Made by a program: the position numbers and the translations under genes. The notes below the pieces were generated by a model, which was given only the letters and a program-made list of their open reading frames with translations, was not told the DNA's origin and did not search any database. Below, piece after piece: positions 46,877 through 58,159 of a DNA stretch of 64,000 bases (position 1 is its first letter; the number at the start of each line of letters is the position of its first letter). Source of the DNA: Neopestalotiopsis rosae (Eukaryota > Ascomycota > Sordariomycetes > Amphisphaeriales > Sporocadaceae); NCBI GenBank assembly GCA_023078685.1, contig JALGAS010000008.1:2418001-2482000 (forward strand), in the 5' to 3' direction.

Positions 46877-48591
46877 TTATGCGTACCACTCACCAGAGAT
46901 CCAGCGGTTGAAGAAGTCCAGAGAACCCTCGGGCTGGTTGAAGGGAACCATGTGGCCAGCCTCGTAGACACGGATGAAGGTCAGGTTGCCACTGGTCTTG
47001 ACCTCACCGTACTGCTTGTCGCTAACCTCCAGAGGACCCATCTTGGCCTCGTTGTACTTCTGCTTTCCAGACCAGACAAGCTCCTCGGTCCAGGCCTTGT
47101 TACCGAGCCAGTTGCAGATGTAGTCGGCGTCACCGGCGTAGATGAGCACGGGAATCTGCTTGAGGATGTCAGGAACGAGCAGGTGGAAGGGCTTCGACCA
47201 GTCTCCGTTGAAGAGGAAAGCACGGTTAACGTCGGTGTTGCAGCTCTCGTAATCAGTAACCTCGGCACCGACAGCCTTCATGACTTCGGGCTTGTTGAGG
47301 TACTGGGAGATCCAAGAGGTCTCGGTGTAGCAAAGGTTGGCCTGATCCTTGCACTTCTCACGGATATCGTACACGTTGTATCCAGAGCGCTGGAAGGGAC
47401 CAATCAGAGCGTTGTTACAGTAAATGGCACTGGGCACGCAAGACCAGGCGCTACCAGAATCGTAGCAGTTCTGGATCAAAGACTGGCAGCGGGGCAGAGC
47501 ATTGTCCATAGACTGGCACTCGCCCTCATCGAGAATGGGACCGTAGTGGCTGCCGTCGTCGCCGCAAGCCATGGGGCGGTACTCAGCATACTGAGTCTTG
47601 GGGTCGGTCAGACCGTTACCAATGGCGATGCTCTTGAGGTTGATGTTGCGCTGCTTGTGCGACAGAATCTCATTGGCAAACACGGGAATGTAGTGGCCGG
47701 CGTACGACTCGCCAGAAATGTGGAAGTCCTGAGTGGCGTACTCGGGGAAGTTGTGGAAAAACAGAGTCAGAAGAGCGTAGATATCCTTGCTGGCGGCAAC
47801 AGTGTCGGAGACGGATCTTCCGCTGTAAGAGTAACCAGTGTTCACTGGCTGATCAATGAAGATCACGGAAGCGTTTTGGTTCCAAGAAAAGTCGTTGTAC
47901 TTGAGCTTGAGCTTCGAGTCGACGCTGGAAGGTCCCAGCTCCATGAAGAGACCCATCATGGAGGAACATCCAGGGCCACCGTTCAGCCAGAGGACAACGG
48001 GGTCGTTCTTGGGGTCATTTCGGGACTCGAAGAACCCTGTACATGTATGTGTTAGCAAGTGGCTGGAGTTGAGGCTTTAGTGCGCGGTCGGGATAACTTA
48101 CAGTAGAACAAGTGCTTGTCGTTAGCCTCGTCATCGAGGTAACCACTGTACTGCTTGACCTTGTCAACGCCGAGCACCGAAGGGTCAACCTTCTGAGCGC
48201 GCAGGTTGTAGGCCTCAAGCTGGCCGTCAATAACACGGTGCTCTTCGCCTGCCGTCTTGGTCCACATGGACTGAATGTCAGCGCCCTTGACGACGTGCTC
48301 CCACTCGCTGTCGGGCCGGCGCTTGTGCGCCTTGGGAAGCGAGATCAGGTTCTGTGCCTTCTCCATGAAGCCAGGGACCAGGAGCTGCATCTCGTCCCAG
48401 AGGCCCTGTGCCTCGGAGGGCATCTTGCCGAGGGTTTCCTCGATCTTCTCAAGGATAGAGCCGGCAGACTTTGAGCTCGACTCAATAATGGGCTTGACGG
48501 CATCCTGGTAACCGCCCAGGACAATCTGCTCATGCGAGGCAACAGCAACAGAGGCTGCGCCGAGCAGTAGCGTCGAAGTCGCTACTCTCAT
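46877..48591 (-). CDS. cpyA: Carboxypeptidase Y, vacuolar serine carboxypeptidase (S10)
   Basis: Two exons (48102-48591 and 46877-48036) with a 65-nt intron give 549 aa, the normal size for fungal CPY. Residues 1-18 form a signal peptide ([18 protein letters not shown]), followed by a propeptide of about 110 residues. The catalytic domain has the oxyanion block [10 protein letters not shown], nucleophile Ser274 in [10 protein letters not shown], the Asp block [11 protein letters not shown] (466-468) and His525 in [11 protein letters not shown]. Several paired Cys match the family. CPY releases C-terminal amino acids from peptides in the vacuole and is activated there by removal of the propeptide. 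An open frame of 404 codons on the other strand (46841-48055) is only its mirror. The SDO1 gene is divergent from it, 1.0 kb away. Confidence 0.96.
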
Positions 48592-49595
48592 GGTGACGGT
48601 GATAAGAAATGTGAAGCTATGACAGAAGAGAGTGTGGCCGTCAGAGCGCAGGTAGCAACAAGAGATCCAACCGAGATGGATTTAGATGAACCAAAACCCG
48701 CGATGAAGAAGGAATGGGTGTATTGTTGATGAAATGATGGAAGATGGAGGAGAAACGAGAAACAGGAACGAGGAAGTGAGCGAGAAGGAAGCTCTGGGGT
48801 AGATAGGTACCTAGATAGCATGAAACGACCTTGAGGGCGCTCTGGGCAGGAGCTCTTGGGGAAAGGATGGAGAGCTGACCTGACAACGGGTCCGGTGGTG
48901 CCTGGCATCAAGTCTTGCGCTATCGTTTGCTCGCTAAGATATCACCGGAATCTGCTAACATTCTACTTACCTGATTCGGTCTCGACTTGTCCGGTCTCCA
49001 CCGCCAGCACACCGATAGAGGAGGGGCCCTGTCTTGCCCGTCACTGATAAGCGTCATAGGTCACTGGGGGTGGGACTGACTCGCCTTGCACCTTGGACCG
49101 ACCGCCCCAGCAATCCGAGGGTCACGAGAACGCCAAAGGCAAGACGCGGGCCAGTTGCGTGCTCGTCCATTTTCAATGGTCTGGGTACCTTGCATCTAAT
49201 CATACTGTATAGTATATCACATGTTTTTTTGTGCAGCCCATAAATACTGTATATATGAACAGTATATAAACCCATGTGTGCAAGATGGCATGATGCAAGG
49301 TGATTCATCTTCTGTAACAGACTGCCTTTCCAAGCCATGCCCTGGAAAAAGCAGCAGTCAGCAGCGTCGGCAGCGGGTTCAGGTACATAGGCAACTTTGC
49401 GGCGCTACTCAGGTCCAGTCTCTGGCAACATGTCCCGCATCGCTGATTGCCCCGCAAAAGAAATATTTTGTACATAATCAGACAGCAGAAAAAAAAAAGT
49501 CACAGTTCGCATTTTGCCTCGTCTCTTTCGTTGCACTTCTTTGACTGTTCTTTTGCGCATAGATACATTTTCATGATACCCATTATCCCGTCACA
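48592..49595. promoter_or_regulatory. Divergent promoter region of carboxypeptidase Y and SDO1
   Basis: 1.0 kb between divergent start codons. No specific regulatory site was identified. Short frames here have no motifs. Confidence 0.5.
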
Positions 49596-50525
49596 ATGTC
49601 GAGCCGAATCAACCAACCCAGCAACCAGATCAAACTCACCAATGTGTCGCTCGTGCGACTGAAGAAGGGCAAGAAGCGCTTCGAGATCGCCTGCTATAAG
49701 AACAAGATCCTAGAGTGGCGCCAGGGCATCGAGACGGATATCGACGAGGTCCTGCAGATCCCCAACGTCTTCCTCAATGTCAGCAAGGGACAGACGGCGC
49801 CCAAGGAGGACCTGGCCAAGGCCTTTGGCAAAGACAAGCCCACAAACGACATCATCCTCGAGATCCTGAACAAGGGCGAAATCCAGGTCGGCGAGAAGGA
49901 GAGAGCAGCGCAGCTCGATCGCGTGCACAATGAGGTTATATCCATCGTGGCCAGCAAGTTGGTGGACCCGCGGACAAAGAGAGTGTACACGACTGGCATG
50001 ATTGAAAAGGCCCTCGACATGCTGAGCTCGGCGGCGCATCAGCAGCAAGGCGACAAGAGCGCGACGGCAAGTGGTACGGGCACACCGGCAACCGCCGAGG
50101 ATGGGGAGGCCGGCAAGCCCAGAGTCAAGGAACACAACTGGACCGGTGTCGTTACGACCAAGAGCGCAAAGAGTCAGGCTCTCGAGGCCATGAAGGCTCT
50201 GATCGCACACCAACCCATTCCCGTCTCGAGAGCGAGAATGCGCTTGCGAGTCACATGTTCGACTAATGTGCTGAAGCAATCAGTCAAGGCTCCCAAGACT
50301 GCGGAGGGAGATGGTGATCAGAAGGTGGCGCCAGGTACGGTCAAGGACAAGATCTTGGGTTATATCGAACAAGTGGAGGCACAAGATGTACTGGGATCCG
50401 AGTGGGAAGTCATTGGTTTCGTAGAACCGGGAGCTTTCAAGGGGCTGTCCGATTTCTTGGGCAACGAGACCAGAGGACAGGGCCGGGTCGAGGTCTTGGA
50501 CATGGCAGTAACCCATGAGGATTAA
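49596..50525 (+). CDS. sdo1: Ribosome maturation protein SDO1 (SBDS family)
   Basis: A single exon of 309 aa. It starts INQPSNQIKLTNVSLVRLKK and continues with KRFEIACYKNKILEWRQGIE, DEVLQIPNVFLNVSKGQTAP, KEDLAKAFGKDKPTNDIILE and LVDPRTKRVYTTGMIEKAL, all hallmarks of the SBDS FYSH and central domains. SDO1 works with the GTPase Efl1 to remove eIF6/Tif6 from pre-60S subunits, allowing subunit joining. It is longer than yeast SDO1 (250 aa) owing to a Gln/Ser/Thr/Gly linker near residues 150-180 and an acidic insert near 235-250. The frame has C/G-ending codon bias and no introns. It is convergent with the uS13 gene. Confidence 0.95.
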   Translation: MSSRINQPSNQIKLTNVSLVRLKKGKKRFEIACYKNKILEWRQGIETDIDEVLQIPNVFLNVSKGQTAPKEDLAKAFGKDKPTNDIILEILNKGEIQVGEKERAAQLDRVHNEVISIVASKLVDPRTKRVYTTGMIEKALDMLSSAAHQQQGDKSATASGTGTPATAEDGEAGKPRVKEHNWTGVVTTKSAKSQALEAMKALIAHQPIPVSRARMRLRVTCSTNVLKQSVKAPKTAEGDGDQKVAPGTVKDKILGYIEQVEAQDVLGSEWEVIGFVEPGAFKGLSDFLGNETRGQGRVEVLDMAVTHED

Positions 50526-50962
50526 GCCATATAGGTACCCCTTGACAATGAAAAAGTTCGAAACGTATTGCAGCGATTTGTCGTGGTGTTGCACAATCTA
50601 GATCTGCAAGTCAAGATGTTGAAAAGCCTAGCATGATCATGTCTAGATGGACATAGATTAATCCCGTGCCATAGCGCTGATCGTTTGCTCTCTTCCCACG
50701 GCGATGCCATATCGTTTCACAGTGCACTCATAGCTTATCCCACATCACATAACTTCAGAAGAGGTGGTATTCATATTCAGGAATCGATGTCTCTTTTTCA
50801 TTCATTCGTTAGAGTACATCAATGATGCCGAAACCCTGGGCAAAAGCAAATGAACCATGACGATTTTTTCCGTTGGGTAATTCCATGTCCAGCCTTCACG
50901 CCAATCCGATCTGCAATGATGACCAGAACAAATGAAACCACTCCTCCACTGCGATAAACAGT
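50526..50962. other. Convergent spacer between SDO1 and uS13
   Basis: 437 bp of presumed 3' UTRs. Nothing else seen. Confidence 0.5.
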
Positions 50963-51721
50963 TTAACCACCCTTCTTCTTGGAGACACCGACAGTCCTGC
51001 CGCGACGGCCGGTAGTCTTGGTGTGCTGACCGCGCACGCGGAGACCCCAGTAGTGACGGAGACCACGGTGGGCGCGGATCTTCTTGAGGCGCTCGAGATC
51101 GTCACGGAGCTTGGAGTCGACACCGTTGGCGAGAACCTGGTAGTTCTTGCCGTCGACAATGTCGCGCTGTCTGTTGAGGAACCAGGTGGGGATCTTGTAC
51201 TGGGTAGGGTTCTGGATGATGGTGACAATTCGCTCGAGCTCTTCCGAGGTGAGCTCACCGGCGCTATTAGATCTCCGTTAGTCCACCGTCCATCAAACTT
51301 CTTCCATCAACATGGTCGGCTCTTCGGAGTTGGCATACCGCTTGTTCAGGTCGACATCGGCCTTCTTGCAAACCAGGTTGGAGTAACGACGTCCGACACC
51401 CTTGATGCGGGTCAGGGCGTACATGACCTTCTCCTCACCCTTAACGTTTGTGTTAAGAAGACGCAAGATCTATCCACACTTGTCAGCCAAATTGTTCTCT
51501 CTGATGCGATTTTGTTCGAGCTCGCGGGCAAATCGATGCGGTAGGCGTCGTCGCGGGAAGGGAGGAAATCAGCCCATGGAGGAGGGGATCTCTCTCCCAA
51601 TCGCGGGCGGCGTCGTCCAGCATCGGATTTTTCGGGCGGCAGTTGTAAAACTGGTGCAACGGGGTGAGCGGAGTTGACTTACGAACTGGAAGTTCGTCTT
51701 CTCTCCCGAAACCAACGACAT
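50963..51721 (-). CDS. rps18: 40S ribosomal protein uS13 (S18)
   Basis: Three exons (51683-51721, 51339-51469, 50963-51263) give 156 aa, exactly the usual length. The product begins [20 protein letters not shown]. It contains [60 protein letters not shown] and the C-terminal VGVSKKKGG, all conserved in eukaryotic uS13. It sits in the head of the small subunit near the P-site tRNA and bridge B1. The first intron (213 nt) follows codon 13 and the second is 75 nt. Codon bias is strong, as expected for high expression. Confidence 0.97.
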
Positions 51722-53000
51722 GATGGGCAACCGTTGATTTGCTGTTGCCTTGAGTGTCGTTTTCCAGGATCGTGAGATTCGAATTGGGGAAGAAAGAATT
51801 TGGGTCGGATATTTCTGCAGGGTGGGACTTTGGTCTGTTGATTAGGGTTGGCTACGAAAATGGGAAAGCGCTCTCAAAAAGTGTGGGTGGTCAAAGCTTT
51901 GACCACGTGATCTGCACCAACACCTGCCTTTCCAATGTTGGCAGGCTTTTTTCTAGCTCTAAGTTTTCAGAAGTTCTGGACAAAGGGACATTGTCATGTT
52001 CCAAAACGGTGGCACATCTTACAACAACACATACGATGTTAAAAATCATATGATGGAAATATTCCGATGTGTCCCTGCTAGGTCGGCAGCAATTTCATCA
52101 TTGTCCTGCCTTCCTAGGATTGCACATTGGCGGCCACAGGCAACGTGTTTTTCTTGAAGGAGGCTTCTTGTGGTCGCTCGAGATTTGCCAGAATAAGGTA
52201 TCGACTACAACTTCAAAGACGAGTCATAGCGGGCAGGCGACCACAAGAGAATCTGGATATTGCAAGCATCGCGGCCATTCGTTTGCGCCAACACTTGTTC
52301 CTCGAGCGAGTAGTCACCGTAATTATCCCATCCTCAGCTTTTTCTCCTTGATGAAAGTTCATCAGTTTTTTTTTTATTTTGGTTTATTCTGTACTTGGGT
52401 GGCCTATGATGATTATTATTATTTCTCGATGAGGTATAACCTCCTGGGAGTTGTATTTACACTGAAAATTCTGAGGCCTTGTTGAACCACTTGCATTATT
52501 TTTTACCTTTGTATTTCACCAATGAGGTGGCCTACATCAAGGTCATGTTACAAAGTACGTAGTAACATATAGCTACAATGAGACCACAATGACGATTGCG
52601 TCACGTCTATGATGCATCCTCAATGCGCCGACAATGTGCTCTGATAATGTTCAGTCGGTATCATGCTTCTTGTCTTAACGGATTGACCTTGCAGGCTTCG
52701 GGGGGCACGATGGTTAGGCTCCGGTGTTTCGGCGCTGTAGAACTCGGGCGCATGCGACAGTCTCCTTTCGGTCCAATGTTGGAGCACATTCCTCTGAGAA
52801 GGTGCTCTCTTGCAGCTTTAACTTTTGCAGCGTAAACTTTTGCAGCATGAGCTCTCTTTCTTTGTGCTAGATATATGTTGTATGTTGGTCAATATATGAC
52901 TCCTACGTGCTCGTCAACTCTGGTCATTATCCATCTCTAGTTGTACCATATCCTGGACAATACAATCACAACATTACAGCCACAACAATCCAAACAAACG
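51722..53000. other. Intergenic, no supported gene
   Basis: This is the promoter of the uS13 gene at the left and of the 2EXR gene at the right. A plus frame at 52069-52485 has poor composition. On the minus strand 52060-52300 gives short protein-like pieces (such as RDACNIQILLWSPARYDSSL) broken by stops, too weak to call. Confidence 0.45.
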
Positions 53001-54269
53001 ATGGGTCAATTGTTGAGCAATATGTACCCCGTCCTCTTCGTCACTTCAAGAAAATCTGATCCCCAAGATCTTGCTATGCCTCGAGCTTCTGCTAGACCTC
53101 GAGCTTCTGCTATACTACAAGATCTTTCTGTCACAAGACATGTTGCCACTGTCTTTTCAGAGTTCCTAAGCCTACCGGCCGAGCTACGCTACATGATCTG
53201 GGAGTTCGGCTTGACCTCGCGTTACCAGGTCATCAGCGATGGCAAAGCCGGCCGCCCCATACGCAGCAAACTCCTCGGGATCAATAAAGAATCCCGGGCC
53301 ACGGCACTCAAGCATACCGCCCACATCATGGTCGTCAATAAGAATAACGAAAGCGAGTTCGAGGAGTTTGACCAAATTCCTGAGTCCCGTTATGACGATT
53401 ATGAGTTCCATCTCTACTTTTGTGACACAAGACGCGTCGTCATGGGCTCCGTCAGTTCACACCCGTTCTTCACTGAGAAGAGATTCTACCATGGCACATT
53501 GCCCCTGGCAATGGCCCTGAAAATATATAGAAACAAGACGTACAAACAATTCTCAGTGCGTCGTGGTGGTTGTGGTTATCGTATTTTGGCCGAGAGCTCT
53601 CTAACAGTCACAAACTGCTTGGTGCCTCTGTTTGAAAACTGCATTCTAAGGCATTCTCTACACTCAACGACGTGGTGCGACAATCGACAATTCCATAGCA
53701 CCATTGCTCCACACGATGCCCGCTGGGGCGACGTATTTGAGCGCATGAGAACCATCCTCGTTCAGCCTTACCATCCTCGTGACCGAAGCAAGGCCCTGAA
53801 CCAAGAGGTTGTTGAGCTGGACTGGCACTCGCGAGCCGCCCACGTGCTCTGTGGTACCAACAGGCAGTTCATCCTCGACCTGCGCGATGCCCGCCAAGTC
53901 GAGATGGTCACTACGACTCTGAGATGGGAAACGTCGTATATCGCGTCCGATATCCAGCTAATGGTGTGGCGGTTGAAACAATACAGATATTTCGGCGGCC
54001 GCCTCTCGTGGTGGGAAATGGTGGTGGCCGGCGCTCAGCGCTTGTGGTTGGACCACAACTATCTCAAGCTTCCCGTCGCCAAAGCTCACGAGGTCACGAG
54101 CTACAGGGTGATGGATTCGCAGTCCCACCCTGAACCAGGTGGCTGGGATCCCAAAGACCCTTGGATCAAGAAAACACTGGCGCGAATGCCCGAGTTGAAG
54201 CCTGCTGTCGTGATGGTGCTTGGAGTTCCCAAACACTATGGAATTCGAACAAATCAATGGCGGCCATAA
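53001..54269 (+). CDS. 2EXR domain protein, function unknown
   Basis: A single exon. The open frame reaches further upstream but the first ATG is 53001, giving 422 aa beginning MGQLLSNMYPVLF. Met-Gly with Ser at position 6 matches the N-myristoylation consensus. Residues about 52-72 read FSEFLSLPAELRYMIWEFGL, the opening of the fungal 2EXR domain, followed by KLLGINKESRATALKHTAHI, the usual continuation. The remainder has scattered aromatic residues with no catalytic motif. The 2EXR family is large in filamentous fungi and its role is unknown; membrane targeting here is only inferred from the N-terminus. It is convergent with the MRJP gene, 177 bp away. Confidence 0.8.
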   Translation: MGQLLSNMYPVLFVTSRKSDPQDLAMPRASARPRASAILQDLSVTRHVATVFSEFLSLPAELRYMIWEFGLTSRYQVISDGKAGRPIRSKLLGINKESRATALKHTAHIMVVNKNNESEFEEFDQIPESRYDDYEFHLYFCDTRRVVMGSVSSHPFFTEKRFYHGTLPLAMALKIYRNKTYKQFSVRRGGCGYRILAESSLTVTNCLVPLFENCILRHSLHSTTWCDNRQFHSTIAPHDARWGDVFERMRTILVQPYHPRDRSKALNQEVVELDWHSRAAHVLCGTNRQFILDLRDARQVEMVTTTLRWETSYIASDIQLMVWRLKQYRYFGGRLSWWEMVVAGAQRLWLDHNYLKLPVAKAHEVTSYRVMDSQSHPEPGGWDPKDPWIKKTLARMPELKPAVVMVLGVPKHYGIRTNQWRP

Positions 54270-54446
54270 AATAGACGATGATCAAGATCAAGAACTATAT
54301 ACATCCGCCGTGAAAACACGATGCTATTTCTCGATTCCAACACTCTCATGTTTGGTCTAATGCACCAACTTAATGCCATTGATACCTATCGTAAATTGGT
54401 CCGCGAAACCAGCAAAGACATTGAATATATAACTACACCACCTCAA

Positions 54447-55703
54447 TCAGACCGCGGGACCTCTGCCAATCCATGTGCGATAGCTCCGAAAGGGACCCCG
54501 GCGCCCATCAATATTATTGTACTGCCTACCAGGACTCAACTCGAGCTGGTTCGTGCAAAAGTACAGCCACCCGTCCAGAATGGCGGCCGAGTCGGCGTGC
54601 TGAATGAGCCCGCTCCGCACCAAAGTCTTGACGACGTAGTTTTCGACAGCCACGGGGCCGGCGCCGCCGGGCGGCGTACCGTTGACCTCCTCGGTCGTCT
54701 CGCACTGCTGCGTGTCGACGTAGTAGATGGCGTTTTGCTCGCTGGCCAGCATGTACACACGGCCACGGTCGTCGGCGGTGAAACCCGCCTGCTCCGAGCC
54801 CAGCTGGCCCGGGTCCTGAACCGCGGCGAGCACGGCCTCGTCCGACAGCGACGTGTCGATGAGCGTCTCCTGGGAGATGTAGTAGAAGCGCCGCGACGCC
54901 AGCACGCCCCAGTACACGTTGCCCGACGCCAGGGCGATGCCGTCGGCGCCGGTGGTGGCGTAGGACTTGGCCGTGCCGTTCCAGATGTAGATGGGCTCGC
55001 CGTTGTAGGACCCCACGTACTTTGGGTCGGCCTTGACGACTGTGGTGTTGTGAAGCCGTCTGGTCACGCTGCCGTCGTCGAGATTAATGGCGAGGACCGA
55101 GCCCGAAGCCGACTCGTCTGTGATGAAGGCGTACCCATTTGCTCCCAATGTATTGTTGATGCGCACGTCGTTGGCGTTCATGTAGTCGTAGTAGAACTCG
55201 TCCGGGATGATGTAGGTCCGTATGGTCTCTCCCGTCGTCTGATTGAACGAAATGATCTTGGCGCCGCGGGACGAGGCCGTCTTGGCGCCGGGCATGATCC
55301 CGGAGTCCACGACCCACAGCTGACCGACCGCATCAAGTACCACGTTTTGCACATTGATGAAGCAATCCGCGAGATCTTGATCAGCAGTACAATTCTGAAT
55401 GGCCGCATTGGGCCATGGCTCTTCGGACGCAAAGCTTGTGGCCTTGGCGACATTGATGGGCGTCGCTCCAGTGTTGCGCGGGTACGTTAGGTAGATACCC
55501 AAATTATCATCTACAGCGAAACCCGTCGGTGCACTTTGACTTTCATGAATAGCCTCAAGTTCAGGCCCAATGATTGTGAAATCCGTTGGGCATACGCCCA
55601 GCGTGGCATTTGGGTTATTAGGCGGAACAGGTGGACAAGTCTCGGGGAAGCCCTGGGCGACAATGGCCCGAGCTAGGAGCGTCGTGAGAAAGACGGACAA
55701 CAT
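54447..55703 (-). CDS. Secreted major royal jelly protein/yellow-family protein
   Basis: A single exon of 418 aa. Residues 1-16 form a signal peptide (MLSVFLTTLLARAIVA). The mature part carries beta-propeller-type motifs of the MRJP/yellow family: PTGFAVDDNLGIYLTYPRN, LDAVGQLWVVDSGIMPGAKT, AKIISFNQTTGETIRTYIIP, YAFITDESASGSVLAINLDD and GIALASGNVYWGVLASRRFY. About six N-glycosylation sites (such as NCT, NQT, NNT and NTT) support secretion. The family occurs in insects, some bacteria and fungi; fungal members have no settled function. A 389-codon antisense frame (54321-55490) is a by-product of GC-rich codon use. It lies in tandem with the membrane protein gene upstream. Confidence 0.9.
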   Translation of the reverse strand: MLSVFLTTLLARAIVAQGFPETCPPVPPNNPNATLGVCPTDFTIIGPELEAIHESQSAPTGFAVDDNLGIYLTYPRNTGATPINVAKATSFASEEPWPNAAIQNCTADQDLADCFINVQNVVLDAVGQLWVVDSGIMPGAKTASSRGAKIISFNQTTGETIRTYIIPDEFYYDYMNANDVRINNTLGANGYAFITDESASGSVLAINLDDGSVTRRLHNTTVVKADPKYVGSYNGEPIYIWNGTAKSYATTGADGIALASGNVYWGVLASRRFYYISQETLIDTSLSDEAVLAAVQDPGQLGSEQAGFTADDRGRVYMLASEQNAIYYVDTQQCETTEEVNGTPPGGAGPVAVENYVVKTLVRSGLIQHADSAAILDGWLYFCTNQLELSPGRQYNNIDGRRGPFRSYRTWIGRGPAV

Positions 55704-55985
55704 GGTGCAATCAACTTATATTCTCTTAGCCTTTTGATTCGTTCACAAAGTCAGAGAGTTTGAAATAGTTTCACCCCTCATTTCTCAATTCAAATTTTCC
55801 CAACAACGTTGATTGCTTTTTAATGACGTTTGTATTCGTGCTTTCATTGGCTCGGACTCGACTATAAACGCCGGCAATTGTCCGCAAATCTGCGGGGTGC
55901 CGGATCAACGTGGGGTCTCGGCAAATGGCTCTGGCTGTCGCTGGCCATAGTGATGTAGAACATAGAGGAGTAATGGGAAATCGTG
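55704..55985. other. Short spacer between tandem minus-strand genes
   Basis: 282 bp holding the MRJP promoter and the 3' end of the next gene. No site recognised. Confidence 0.45.
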
Positions 55986-56765
55986 TCAAGGAGTGCTACC
56001 CATGTTTGCCTTCTCGACTGGTTGTATAGCTATGTTCCGCAAAGAGCCAGAAATCAAGTCTGAGTCGTAAATTGAGGGCTCTTGCGTTCCAGGCAGCACA
56101 TACTGGTGGAGCTGCTCTGATGACAATATTTGTTTTCCATGCGAGAATTGCTCCAATGCCCCAATTTTCTGTAGGATATTGTCTAGCTTGGTGTTGGTAT
56201 GGCTCTCGGCAATATCATCTGGACTATAGGGCATCAGTCAGAGGTATACATGCCGTACAAGATTTCAAACTTACGCATCACGGAGACTCTCGTTGAGGAG
56301 ACTCAACATCTGGTCACTGCGTTCAGCAAGAGTGTTCAGATGATCTCTCCGCCAGATATATTTGATGCCCAAGGTTAGTATCTCGAAGAATAACAAAGAC
56401 CGTGAGCCGTAAAAACCAGGGAAGTATCCTTCAAACGCACGCTGCAGTTCTATCTGGAGTTGTGCTGCTTTTCCCGCAGTATTCGTAATTGTACGGGCTT
56501 CAGTGCTGGACCACCAGGCAGGTCTGCTCTCATATCGCCTTCGCATCTCGTCGATCTTACTAGACAGAATCTGTCTTTGTAAGTCGACTTTCGTCAGCAT
56601 CCATTCCGTTTCATCGATAGCTTTCATTACCATGCTGATCCTGACCGCAGCCGCGGCAATGATGGCCAAGGCGAATGTGAGGATGCCAATTGCATTACCC
56701 ACGATCGATAATGGGCTATCCTCGCAAGCTGCACATACTGGGCAGGTTGGAAAGCCACCCGCCAT
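55986..56765 (-). CDS. Small fungal membrane protein with N-terminal Cys motif, function unknown
   Basis: Two exons (56275-56765 and 55986-56223) with a 51-nt intron give 242 aa. It begins MAGGFPTCPVCAACEDSPLS with Cys at 8, 11 and 14, then one strong hydrophobic segment near 20-45 (NAIGILTFALAIIAAAAVRI). A charged helical region (about 46-110, KVDLQRQILSSKIDEMRRRY) and a second weaker hydrophobic patch near 125-137 (SRSLLFFEILTLGIKY) follow. The C-terminal part is helical and hydrophilic. The N-terminal hydrophobic helix followed by a coiled region recalls helical N-terminal domains of fungal STAND and ankyrin proteins. No effector domain follows and I assign no function. Confidence 0.7.
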
Positions 56766-56858
56766 ACTTCTTGTGCTGAGGCTTGGAATAGTGAAGTCAT
56801 GTGCGAGTAACCTGTTTTATCCCCAGGATCCTCGCCTTTTTGTGTTCTTTTGTAATGT

Positions 56859-56906
56859 ATATATATAACTTATTCATGTATATTTATATATACTTACATA
56901 TATATG
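56859..56906. repeat. ATATA-rich simple repeat
   Basis: Several TATATA runs separated by short spacers upstream of the membrane protein gene. Confidence 0.7.
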
Positions 56907-58138
56907 CCAGGGGGAATGATATATAATGCCCCCAACCCCATACTTGCACGACCGAGAGACTCGTCATCGCTAGCCTTATCATCGTTCGTGAGTGCAGACT
57001 GTAGAAGACTATAGAAAATCTCATGGTAGCGACTATATGCTACTTTTTAACAGTAGCAGTTCCAGTCCGTGTGATGATATAAAGTGGAATTTGTCGTCAT
57101 TTCTATTTTCACTTCCAAATCCAGAATTGTCTACCAGATTAGTGCCATTGCAGTTAAATGTGGTTGTTGTGGTTGAAGTTCTCACGTTTTCTTGCCGTCT
57201 CTTTCGGCTCGGTACGAACCATGCACACAGCCAGCAGGCTATGGTCTAAATCCTGCTTACGCATACGGAAGAGCGCGAGACAAAAGTCTGGTCACCAGTG
57301 GTTGCAGGATGCAATGTAAGTAAGCAATAAGCAGCAGATTCCTGCGCCAAGTCGTTTTCGGCAGTGCGCTGCCCTGTAATCGTCATGGCTGCAACGAACG
57401 CCTTTTTCGGGGGTGGCTGCTCCCGTCAATATTGCTTGGAGTTCTAGTTTGCAGTATTGCAGACTTTATCGTCCGATGTTGAATATCTTGGTGCAGAAAA
57501 ACGTGATCCCGGAGGTATCGAGATCCGTAGTAATGCGATACGCTCTCGGTTTTGTCGAGTTTGGAGCCTTCTTAGCGGCATGTGGGACGTCTGAATAACC
57601 TACTCTGGCCCAGCGGGTGCCGGGGCGGGTGGAGACTCCCTGTTTCTATTTGGGGTCGCTAGGGTTCTGGGTCTCATTCATTCAAAAAAGCACCATGGTA
57701 ATTCCGGTTCGTTTATGCAGTAGATTACACGGTACACGAGATGGGTCCAGGAAAGCGATCCCAAGAGGACATGGGCAACTGGACTGGCAACCATGGCCAG
57801 CAGAGCAGCTGAAAGGGAAGGAATTCCTACTGTGAATGCAGGGGCAGTTGATCGTCGCCAAGGGATTTGGGGGGTTCCCATCCCGCAGTGAGGTCACCAC
57901 GAAAAGGTTAGAGGGCTGATTAGAAGCCGTCATCATAAGCTTGTTCTGATCTGTTGTCATCCATCAGATCCATCCGTCCATACATTCCTTGGCCCCATAA
58001 CACCTCTAACCTGTAAGGCGCATTCCTGCATTCAGCCGTATCAGCGTCGTATCTTCTCCAATTCGGTGTTGCGTTCGAGGTGAAATTTACTGTCCCGTGT
58101 CCTGCTCTACGTCAGCGGCAGAGAGACAGACAGTCAAG

Positions 58139-58159
58139 AGGGCAGAGGGCAGAGGGCAG
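58139..58159. repeat. Three copies of a 7-bp unit
   Basis: AGGGCAG-type heptamer repeated head to tail. Confidence 0.7.

Noticed and set aside
46841..48055. 404-codon open frame on the plus strand
   Set aside because: It is the mirror of the carboxypeptidase Y exon. The minus strand has signal peptide, catalytic triad and splice sites, while the plus frame has only Val/Leu-rich antisense composition.
54321..55490. 389-codon open frame on the plus strand
   Set aside because: Antisense of the MRJP gene, created by C/G-ending codons. It has no motifs.
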